Translations under genes and position numbers: made by a program
Assembly (NCBI GenBank): GCA_032988165.1
Contig: JANTQF010000089.1
Coordinates: 55,614-119,613, forward strand
DNA from: Emmonsiellopsis sp. PD_33
Lineage: Eukaryota > Ascomycota > Eurotiomycetes > Onygenales > Ajellomycetaceae
DNA: 64,000 nucleotides
Direction of reading: 5' to 3'
Shown: piece by piece, positions 11,570-21,217 of the stretch
Layout of the letters: each line of letters begins with the position of its first letter
Numbering within the stretch: the first letter of the stretch is position 1
The notes under the pieces: generated by a model
Seen by the model: only the letters and a program-made list of their open reading frames with translations
The model's database searches: none
Told to the model about the DNA's origin: nothing

Positions 11570-13749
11570 ATGTCTACAAGAACACACGAAGCAAACCGAG
11601 GCGAGCCGATATGGAAGCCAGTAACCCCTCCCGACCAGATACCTATGAACATATACCGCGAGCACATCAATCGCAAGTTCAACCAACGACTTCGAACATC
11701 ACAGGAGCTTCAGCAATGGTCCGTCGACAACCCGCACGATTTCTGGATCGACCTCCATTCCTACACAAATATTGTTCCGCCATTACCGCCCACTATAACA
11801 CAAGCGTACGACCCGGCCGTGCGTATGCAAGACGTGCCAAAATGGTTTGAAGGGGCCACTGTGAACTATGCGGAGAACGTCTTGCTGTCAGGAACGAATC
11901 CTGACAAGATTGCGTTGGTTGGGATTAGGGAGGGCCAAGGCCTTCAGGGTAACCCATGGACGTGGAGGGAATTCAAGGAAAATGTTCGGCAGGCTAGGAG
12001 CGCCCTGTTGCGGCATGGGGTCACGAAGGGCGATAGAGTGGCAGCAATTATTTCGACAAGTGTTTGGTCGGTTGGAATGTTCCTGGCAACTATCAGTATC
12101 GGTGCTATATGGACCAGCATTGCGCCAGATCTTGGAGAAGAGGTGAGCACACCTCCACAAAACCTGCTCGGGCTATAAGTCTGCGGAACTGACAATGGGA
12201 ATCCAGGGCTGTGTTTCCAGACTTCGACAAGTAACTCCGAAAATCCTGTTCGCAGACAGCGACGCCACATATAAGGGGAAACAAAAATCTAGAATCCCTG
12301 TCATCCGAAAAATCGTTGATAATCTCGTCGAGAAACCCCAAGTATTCGTGATTCCCCTGACCGAATCTGGCAAAAATAACACATCCTTTTCAACACTTCC
12401 AGACTTTTTGTCTCAATCTTCTCCAGACGAGGCCCTCGAATTTGCGCAGGTTCCTTTTTCTCACCCCCTTTACATCCTCTATTCAAGCGGCACGTCGGGC
12501 CCTCCCAAATGTCTAGTCCATAACCATGGCGTTATCCTACAGCATCGTAAAGTATCCGTGCTTCACAACTCGTTGACCCCCGATGAAGTCGTGTTCCAAT
12601 ATAGCAGTACCTCTTGGGTCCTTTGGAACATCATGGTCGGACATCTATCAGTTGGTCCAACCCTTGTCTTATATGACGGCTCCCCGCTATGGCCCACTCC
12701 AAAGGAGATGATGAAGATAGTCGAGCGCCACAGAATCACATATATGGGTATCTCACCTCGCTATCTACAAGAGCTCGAGATGTCGGGTTGCAAACCCAAA
12801 GACGAATTCAACCTTTCTGCGCTGCGGATGGTACAAACTGGTGGATCTCATTTGGGAGCCTCGCAATATCACTGGTTTTATAAGGAGTTCCCATCGAGAG
12901 TCCATCTAACAAGTGTGACCGGTGGAACTGATTTGGCAACGTCGTGGATTGGCACCGATCCAGCTGGCCCAGTATATCCTGGAGAGATCCAGCTTGCCAT
13001 GCTTGGCCAGGCGGTTGACGTGGCAGACCCAGTCACGGGAGAGTCTATTAGAGAAAGCGGCCAGCATGGGGAATTTGTTTGCCGGAAACCGTTCCCATCC
13101 ATGCCTTCATTCTTCTGGGGAGATAAGGATAAGAAGAAGTATAAGGAAACATATTTCGATCAGTTCGACGACTGCTGGGTGCAGCATGACTGGTCGAGCT
13201 ATAATCCTTTGACGAAGGGATGGCAGATCCATGGTCGGAGGTAAGATATTTCGAAACATGTTTTCCCTAACGACACTCTTTGTCCAATGAATGGAAGCAC
13301 TAACATCCTGCAGTGACGGAGTCCTCAATCCCCAAGGTATCCGCTTCGGCTCCTCGGACATCTACTCCATCGTCGAATCAGCCCCCTACAACGAAAAAAT
13401 TGCAGCATCTATCTGCGTTGGCCGGCGACGGCCCAAACTCGACACGGACGAGTCAGTCTTCCTCTTTGTTATCATGCACCCGCAACATCAGTTCACAGAG
13501 CAATTATCCCGAGAAATCCGCGACGCCATTCGTACTGGGCTAAGCAGCAAGCACGTTCCTCGATTTGTGATTGAGGTAAAAGAAATGCCCATGACGGTCA
13601 ACGGAAAGAAGATCGAGACGCTGGTGAAGCAGGTCATTTGTTCGGGCGAAATACCGAAGGTTATCAGCAGTACGGTTGCCAATCCCGGATGTCTGGAGAG
13701 TTACCGGCAGTATTATCGTTTAGAAGAGAAAAAGGCGTCGAGGCTGTGA
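11570..13749 (+). CDS. acetoacetyl-CoA synthetase with C-terminal SRL
   Basis: Three exons, 11570-12142, 12207-13240 and 13314-13749, give 680 residues, the usual length of the family. It is an adenylate-forming (ANL) enzyme that activates acetoacetate with ATP and CoA. Visible marks are the N-terminal ACAS_N-like part (LHSYTNIVPPLPP; WFEGATVNYAEN), the phosphate-binding loop LYSSGTSGPPKCLVH near residue 290, TGGTDLATSWIG (A5 region), the hinge aspartate in HGRSDGVLNPQGIRFGSSDI across the last intron, and the C-terminal catalytic lysine motif PMTVNGKKIE. The HGR..D...NPQGIRFGSS form and overall length fit acetoacetate rather than acetate activation. The protein ends KKASRL; SRL is a PTS1-type peroxisomal signal, whereas the animal enzyme is cytosolic. 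Confidence 0.93.
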
Positions 13750-14540
13750 GGTTTATAGAGGGAGGGCTTTTGTTTTGGCGTGGAATTTTGTTCTATCTTG
13801 TTTGGTAAATAGAATATAGAGTGCGTTGTGACGTTGTGACGTTGTCTGCAAAATGTTGTTAGCTTGGGTATATTTTGTCTCATTATCTTTGATCAGATCT
13901 GAGAAGCTTGGTGCAAACAAGCTTTCCAACCGTCGAACCAAGACATGCCAAGTGTCTTGGGACATGCAAATCTCGGCCTCGTTCAAATAATATCAGGTTT
14001 GGGGACAATTTCGTAACCAACTCCAATATTAACAATTGAAGTTAATAGCATGGCTAACTGTCTTCTAGGTGAACGACCATTCAACATCGTCTCGCTGCTA
14101 CCTATCTCCCTTGCATGCGGGGCTTCTAGTTCCAAACATTTTCCGTGCTCGGTTGCCTTTCAAAGCTCCTATTTGACCCTAAACACAGCTGTCAGCCACT
14201 ACCGCTCTTGGGGGGTATTTCTTGGGGGGTATTTAGCGCCCAGCTGAGGCTTTAGCTGGATAGTTATTATTTCCTTTGGTATCCTTCTCGGCGTTCAAAC
14301 GGAGCTTTGGCGGCAGCTTTCGGCAACGTGCCTGAATAACATGAAATCTGGGGATAATATTCTGGGGATTGTGGAGAAAGTTTGACATGCTACCCCAGAA
14401 TCTGCAATTTCTTCGGCATCCATTTTTTATATCTTTAAAACGGCCGTTGCCCCTTTCATCATGGACCCCCTGTTCTTACTGAATGAACGGCGAAAAGAAG
14501 GATTTGCAGTGCGCCTCCTTTCTTGTTGATTGGTCTCCCA
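13750..14540. other. intergenic region
   Basis: This 790 bp holds the 3' end of the acetoacetyl-CoA synthetase transcript and the former promoter of the decayed transporter. The duplicated 10-mer TTGTGACGTT near 13827-13842 and AT-rich stretches are all that stands out. No coding region was recognised. Confidence 0.45.
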
Positions 14541-15852
14541 ATGCCTTCCTTCAAAGAGAAAATCGACGCCCTAGAGCGTGAGGGGGTGTATATCGGTGGC
14601 TGGGGCTTTAAGGATCTGTACAAGCCCTCGAAGAACGCTGATGGAGAGTATGGTCAGTTGGTCATCCTCCTTTGCCTTTTGGCAATCGATAACTGTTTGC
14701 TAACTGTCCATGTTGCTTTTGAGAAGACACCTCCGAAGATCGCATTGAGCGGCTCAATGGTGTGGAAGCCGACTGGACGGCAAAGGAAGAGAGAGCCCTA
14801 CAGCGGAAATTGGATATGAGGGTCCTGTTCCCTGCTTGTAAGTTGTGATACCTGCTGTTTATATGATTCGTGCTCATCATAACATAACCATAGTAGGCGT
14901 GATATATGTCCTAGCATACATCGACCGCTCCAATCTTGCCAATGTTAAGATTCTTCAATCGGTGGAGACGGAGGATTCTTTTGAAGAGAGCCTCAACCTC
15001 GTTGGCATCGATTTTAACTGGGTGAGCACACATACCTCATTGAAAATACCCAAAAATAAGTACCTTTTTGGACGCTGGCTGAGAAATCACTTTGGCGCTG
15101 CTCAGGCAGTTTCGATTGCATATTTCGCCGCAACAGCAATGTCGATCTCGTCAACCTTGCTAATGAAGAAGATAGGGCCGAAGTTATTCTTTCCCCTCTG
15201 CATGATTACTTGTGAGTAATCCCGCATAAAATGAGCACCCTGCCACAAAGCGGATCGAGCTAAATTTGAAATAGGGGGTACCATCGTCACTCCGACTGGA
15301 CCCGCGAACAAATGTGGCATTACATAATCCCCATCGCCTGCTCCATCCCCTGCTACGCCGTCTGAACATCCTTTAGCTCCGCGAACACCGACACACCCGA
15401 GGGCTCCCCCTCAAACAGCAGCATCAGCTACACACATCCATGTACGGCGTCGCATTTCTAGGCCAGCTGAGCTCCTCCTCCTCTCGCAGCCCGTGATGCT
15501 CTCATACCGGAGCTCAACGCTCTACAGCGCCGCCGAGCAAGCAGTGGGCACCTCGACGGCCGTCGCGGCGCTGTCCATTGCCAGCATCATTGCGCCGCAG
15601 ATGTATCCGCATTCCGACTCGCCGTACTTTTTACCTGGGTTTTCGGCCACGTTGGCGTTGTTGGGGGTTAGCATTTTTTTTTCGTATCTGGCTATTCTGT
15701 ACTGTTTGTTGGTGGAGGCGCGGGCGCGGAAGAGGGAGACGGGCCATGCGTTGCCGATTCAGGCGCTGGAGGATGCGGAGAGGAGTCGGGTTTCGGAGGC
15801 GGCGATGGCGAGGATTCAGGAGTTGAGGATTGGGGATGAGGAGGGGAAGGAG
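14541..15852 (+). pseudogene. decayed MFS transporter, allantoate permease (DAL5) family
   Basis: The N-terminal part is still spliceable: blocks 14541-14654, 14731-14840 (approximate), 14896-15020, 15105-15210 and 15276-15310 give an acidic N-terminus, then VIYVLAYIDRSNLANVKIL (helix 1 and DRSN motif) and SIAYFAATAMSISSTLLMKK (helix 2-3 region). The reading then breaks at WGTIVTPTGP and resumes directly with a late segment (WHYIIPIACSIPCYAV) in another frame. It has an in-frame TGA at about 15364, followed by the last helices (AEQAVGTSTAVAALSIASII; LPGFSATLALLGVSIFF) and cytoplasmic tail (LLVEARARKRETGHALPIQA). About half of the 12-helix protein (helices 3 to about 8) is missing and the frame shifts at least twice, so it cannot make a transporter. 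The tail runs into a long G tract. Confidence 0.85.
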
Positions 15853-15923
15853 GGGGGGGGGGGGGGGGGGGGGGTGGGGTGGGGGGGGGGGGGGGGGGGG
15901 GGGGGGGGGTGGGGGGAGGGGGG
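15850..15923 (+). repeat. long poly-G tract
   Basis: About 74 bases almost purely G, with only a few T and A interruptions, directly after the tail of the decayed transporter and followed by TGATGG repeats (15930-15956). It can form G-quadruplexes, is a slippage hot spot and is hard to sequence, so the exact length should not be trusted. Confidence 0.85.
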
Positions 15924-17016
15924 ATTGGGATGGTGATGGTGATGGTGATGGATGGATTCTCAATCGAGACGTCATGTTCAATCTTGCAGATCCCAACAAC
16001 CTCGATAACAATGGACACCAGTCAATCGATGCAGTCTCCAGGGATTTTGGTTTTATGTTGACCTTTGGTAGGTCAATTGACAACTATTTTATGCGGAGCT
16101 ACTGGAAAAGGCGGTGCTACTGCAGTTATCCCCGTTGTCTTCCCTTGCTACCTTCCATGTATGTGTTTATTATGGGCACACTTCTCTCTCGTCCAATATC
16201 TGAGACTCATTTTGATGTTTCTCACCAGGTCCCATGTTAACCGCTTCGTTTTATATCCCTGGGTAAATCCACATCTAACGCCCTCTGAATCTGTGATGCC
16301 AATTTCCCATGAACCATATCTTTAACATGACTTCGATTTCCGTGACTCGTGAGAGTGCCCTAACTCTTGGCGGCGCGCAATGGCAAGCAAAATCACAGGC
16401 GGCCAATCATTGCTAAGTTTAACTATTCTTGCATTAGTCGACACCTCAACCTTCTCCGGATGCAAATAAACTAACCCTAAGTCAAGCCAGTTCGGGCGGG
16501 GGCTGCGGAAACCCCTTCCCCGCTGCATAGCGTCCTATCAGCTTCAATGGCTTATTATTTCAATTCTATCCGTGTCACAAAATTGCCAACTTTGAGGATT
16601 AGGCTAGAACCCTTGCATGGCAACTTTCTTCGTCTCACACTGGCATCTAAACCCGGGTGGCCTGGCTCCCACGGCCTCTCCGTACAGCCAAGTGCGCATT
16701 GGAGCATTGGAGGATGGTGCAGGTCTGCCCCATTGTCACTAATGCACATTGCAGAACTGATATGGGAGACACCCCCGCAAGGTGCTATTATTCTTCACGT
16801 TAAATTGACGACTTGTAAGGGTGGTATTTTCCCGTCTTCTCTATTTATACACCGCTTCTATCTCTTATTTTGTCAATTCCTTTTTACGCGGCCGCTCTGA
16901 TTTCAAGTTCTACTAGTATTGCTGCGTGTATCCGCCCGCGTGTGGGATATCGTTTCTTATTTTCCTGGTGTCGGATATTTTTCTTCCCTTAGCACATTCA
17001 ACGAAGATCCAGGGCC
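15924..17016. other. intergenic region upstream of the methyltransferase
   Basis: This 1.1 kb has no recognisable gene. Short plus-strand frames (15830-16240, 16547-16900) show no motif and partly just translate the G tract. The downstream half should be the promoter of the methyltransferase starting at 17017. Confidence 0.4.
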
Positions 17017-18766
17017 ATGTCGGAATATATCTCAGTTGTGAGTTGCTCGCTAGCTTTAATGTCCCGAGCTATGTTCCCTTCAGTTTATGGGTTACTGAGA
17101 ATGGTACTATGTTTGTCCTTTGCATAGGATCCAGGCTATCAGACTGAAGTCGGTGATGAGGATGATATGTGAGTTGCTTCGGTTTTCTCGGTCATTTCCC
17201 ACCACAATAAACTTAATACCATCCTACGGATATCCGACTAACTGTACCCTCGCGGGTTGAAAATGATTGTAGTATGAGTTCGACCACATCAATATCTTCT
17301 GCGATTACAGCCTATCGGTTCGAGAACGGGAGACGTTACCATGCGTACAAAGACGGGGAATACTGGTGCGTTATCCCTGAATATAGGTCTCTGCTTCTCA
17401 AATTGATATTGACTTGCGATTGTAGGGCTCCGAACGATGAGATGCAGAATAATCAGCTAAATATTGGGTATGAGAATCGAGTGATCGTGTGAAGATACAT
17501 TAGCTAAATTGTCTAGTCACCACCTGTTTACCCTACTGCTAGATGGAAAACTCTTGCTTGCTCCTATCGAGCCTGATATTGAGGTATGTGCCCTTTTTGA
17601 AGTAACTGCATTTAACCATACGGGCCACGCATGATTTTACAACTCCTAGCTGACATTGGAATAGAGAGCGTTGGATATCGGAACCGGGACCGGCGCTTGG
17701 GCAATGTATGAGGCTTCCCTCCGTCTCGAGAAAACACTCGGCCAACTTCGAATATTGCAATTATCTAACGGGCTATTACTCTCAGTGACTTTGCCAACGA
17801 ACATCCCAAAACCTCCATCATTGGAACCGATCTGTCTCCTATCCAGCCCAGCTTCACACCGCCAAATTGTACATTCGAAGTCGATGACGCCTGTTCAGAG
17901 TGGGCTCACCCACCCGACCACTTTGATCTTGTGCACGTACGTTGCATGTACGCTTCAGTTGCAGACTGGCCTGAATTTTACAAAACTGTTTACAAGTATG
18001 TCCCCTTCTTCCCTATACTGGTCTACCCATACATCACCACCATTCCGATCCCTCGATAGAACTCGCCTTTCTCGGCGGGAGCAATTAGTAAATACAAAAA
18101 ATAGGCACCTCAAACCCGGTGGATACATCGACCAGCTGGAAATATCCATAAAGGTGAAATCGGATGACGGTAGCGTTACAGAAGACCACATATTCACTAG
18201 ATGGGCCGGAATTTTTTATGAGGCTGGCGACAAATTCGGTAAGACCTTCCGCGTCTGCGAGGAAGCAAAGGAGAATATCGAAAAGGCTGGCTTTGAGGAC
18301 GTCACCGAAGCGCGTCTCAAACTTCCCATCGGTGGATGGCCCATTGATGAGAAACTGAAGTCGCTTGGAAAATGGAATTTGATTCATTGCGAACAGGGGA
18401 TTGAGGGATGGGCTATGGCGCTACTTACGAGGGTTATGAAGGTATGTCTGGTTTACTAGGTGTCCATATCAGCCTACAAGGTTTCCGTGCTGATCTTCGT
18501 ACTGTTTTCTTTCTTTGGGCGTAGTGGTCGTACGAGGAAGTGCAGGAACTTGTTCGCGAAATGAAAGTTGCTCTTCGGGATAGGAAGTTGCATGGGTATA
18601 TTGAAGCGTACGTTCTCTCCATCCATCCTCATTGTTTTATTTTATCCGTCAGGGAAGCGACCAAAAGGTGCCACGTTTTGTTCTACGAGCCTACTGACAA
18701 TGGCTTCTTTTGATAACCAATAGTTCCTCTGTCTACGCGCGAAAACCCTTGAAGAGGGCATCATGA
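17017..18766 (+). CDS. LaeA-like SAM-dependent methyltransferase
   Basis: Ten small exons, 17017-17037, 17128-17168, 17273-17365, 17426-17467, 17517-17583, 17665-17705, 17786-17995, 18105-18441, 18525-18607 and 18724-18766, give 325 residues with frame kept throughout. The opening DPGYQTEVGDEDD...ITAYRFENGRRYHAYKDGEY is the hallmark of the fungal LaeA/TAM-type family. SAM-binding motif I is ALDIGTGTGAWA, acidic loop II is IIGTDLSPIQP, then FEVDDACSEW, FDLVHVRCM and LKPGGYIDQLE. Family members include LaeA, a nuclear regulator of secondary metabolism, and many enzymes of unknown substrate. This short form lacks a recognised secondary-metabolite cluster around it, so its role is open. The first exon of only seven codons is supported by frame and splice sites but is the least certain part. 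Confidence 0.85.
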
Positions 18767-19233
18767 AGGAGGAATATATTTGTCCCAGTTTCATTCGAAT
18801 GGGAAGGTTGCTTATTTAGATGTTTGTTAAACGTGGGAGCCGTCGAACATCCCAGGGATATGCTTACACTTTGGATCCAATCTTTTGTCTCCCCCGTCTC
18901 TCTTCATGTAACTAAACTTTACGTGGCTAGGGCGAGAATTTGGTTTCTAATAGACATGTAAATCGGCATGACATTCACGGGATGGAAGGGATCCCTAGGC
19001 CTGGCTGCCCAGGTCCCAGGGTGTTGGATCTCCTGGCAGATACGATATGATCGAGAGCACAATATACATCTATGACACATGCTATCCTGTCACTTTAAAT
19101 AAGCATCACCGGTCAAATTGGCAAACATCTTATGTAAATATATCCTTTCAAGGCATATCACAACTAGAGATTAGTCTATATCTAAACATTCCAGGATCCA
19201 AAATCATGCCTATATTCCTAGACTTGCCCCTCA
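18767..19233. other. convergent intergenic region
   Basis: This 467 bp lies between the convergent methyltransferase and deaminase-like genes and should contain both 3' UTRs. No coding signal was seen. A run CCTAGGCCTGGCTGCCCAGG near 18992-19011 is mildly palindromic. Confidence 0.4.
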
Positions 19234-20289
19234 CTAATCCTTCCCCCTGCTAGTACATCCCTTCCCAGGTCCTGGCCTCCCACACCCCCGTGGGCAGGGC
19301 GCCGAGGGATCATACTGCCATGCAAAATACGGATCCGTTTCGTTCGTCAAAACCTCCGCAATTAGTCTAGATGGCGAGGGAAGATCGTAGGATTGCTGAA
19401 AGACCTCCTGAGATGAGATACGGATCTGACCCCAGCCGGTTCGGATCAAAGAGTCGATCGACGTGCCATAGACGTATTCCTTGAAGCCTGCCCACCGGAT
19501 TGCAGCGGCACACTGTATTTTTTTCGAAGGGAAAGTGAGTACTGAGGCCAGTAAATGTTTAACTAGGGTGTTTGAGAAGTGGGCAAGGGAGAGGATTGCA
19601 TTGTTTCGAGACAGGATTGTTAGTTTACCATAGGACAGCTTTCAGCGTTGGTATACAGGGTAAACTGCGCAAAGGCCTTTTGCGCCTGGGAGGGGCTCAT
19701 GTTGAATCGACCGTCCTTGTCAGTTAGGATTTTGGTGCAGTTCGCTATTGCAGCGATTTCGCCTATGAATAACAATGAAGAAATAAGCCGTGGATCCAGA
19801 AGAATTAAATTCGTGCCTACCATATTTCCAATGATATTGTTCCTATATATGGTTGACTGGATAATTCACGACCGAATCAACCGTGCGGAGCCATTCGGAA
19901 GTTTTCAAATACGTGCAGGCGTAAATGGGGGTAGTTTTACCATGAGATGATGGATTTCCAGTCCTGCTGTTTTCGTTTGCGCCGATGCAAATAAGATCTC
20001 CGAACCCCTCGGAGTTTGTATGGTTCACGATGACAGTTCCAAATGCAGCAAAGGGGCAGGGTGAACCGAGATCGGATAGCGCTTGGTTGGCTCTCCGCAT
20101 CCAATATGCCCTTACGGAGAAAGGGACCCCATTTACTGACATTTCAGGGCTCGCAACGGCAGAGTGTCTTCGCTGCACCAAAGGGTCTGTGCCGTGATGG
20201 CCATAAGCCAGGCAGGGGACAAGTATGAGGAGAAACAAACTGAAGAACATATTGTGTGACCTCAGCGGATATGACATGGAACGCGACAT
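19234..20289 (-). CDS. secreted cytidine/nucleoside-deaminase-like protein
   Basis: Three exons, 20289-19941, 19762-19629 and 19512-19234, give 253 residues. A hydrophobic stretch (FFSLFLLILVPCLAYG, about residues 15-30) looks like a signal peptide and is followed by a mature domain. The deaminase zinc site is assembled by splicing: His-Gly-Glu at 116-118 (HGEIAAI, across intron 1, with the proton-shuttling Glu) and Cys-Pro-Met-Cys at 159-162 (across intron 2), i.e. the HxE...PCxxC-type CMP/dCMP deaminase signature. One or two Asn-X-Thr/Ser sites (NHTNS, NETD) could be glycosylated. The fold normally acts on free nucleosides, guanine or tRNA in the cytosol, so a secreted form is unusual. The substrate is unknown. 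It could be extracellular nucleoside salvage; that is inference. Confidence 0.83.
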
Positions 20290-21217
20290 CGTCGTATATC
20301 AAGGAATGCTATTTAGCAGAGGGTTGGAGCGGGAAAATCAGGGGGGAGGACTATGTTTTATATCACATATCTGGGACCCTATTTTCGTGCGCAGATAACG
20401 CCCCGCTGCTGTTCCAATCAAGAAGCCTATAGTGGCGTTGATGTGGCACTATTCACAATAATAATGGTAAGTACAGAGTACATAGGGGGAAAATGCCACT
20501 GATAAGACAGAGAGAGGGTGATACCACTAAACTTCACTTTGATAAGATGTGGATCCCACATCCTGAAGTTGAGTGTTCAGGATAATGGAAGAACTTGATT
20601 AGGCTTCATAGCATGGCAGAGACAGAAAAGATTCTGGTATGTGTATGTACTGAACATATTTGAGTAACTTGGCTGGTTAACCATCTGTGATGCTGAAACC
20701 TTCGAATGGCTGGAAATGAGAAATCCAAAATCCATAGTATGGTAGCCATGCTCATTAGTCAGCAGCTGGTTATTACACGTGACCTTAAAGTCTTGGCAAT
20801 GACATAACCACTGGCGGAAGCTTGGCAGTTGGATCCGCTTTGTTGACAAATGACGATGGGCGGGTACTTGCAGGTACAAGCAAACACAGCCAATCGGCGC
20901 CCCATCAGCAGGTACCAGGGAGTACCCTTGCACCCGTCATTATTGGCAAGCGACGCCGTGATATTGAAACCAGCTGGCCACAACAACAATCTCTCGCTCG
21001 TCAACCTCCCACGCTCTGCAAGCATTGACTTGCCCACCAGCTGTCTCCAGCCTTTGGGAGTTGGATCTGCCCTATCTGCCCGCAGTGCTGGTAAAGCCGG
21101 GATCTCCATCCACACATTGGCCGGAACATCCGCCATCTCCGCTCCGAAGCGGCCCTCCGCCCTCCACTGACATCCCGATGGAGGCTGCCCGGCAACCTCT
21201 GCTTTAGAGAGTTCTCC
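20290..21217. promoter_or_regulatory. divergent promoter region of the deaminase-like gene and NVJ2
   Basis: This 928 bp lies between two divergent start codons. It carries a CACGTGAC E-box at 20776-20783. A 181-codon minus-strand frame (20759-21304) overlaps the NVJ2 start and has no recognisable features, so it is not called. Confidence 0.5.

Noticed and set aside
11596..11601. CCGAGG, reverse of the FarA/FarB core CCTCGG, near the acetoacetyl-CoA synthetase start
   Set aside because: It lies inside the coding sequence and a 6-mer of this kind is expected by chance.
15631..16240. Poly-Pro and poly-Gly open frames through the G tract
   Set aside because: They only translate the homopolymer and carry no other coding signal.
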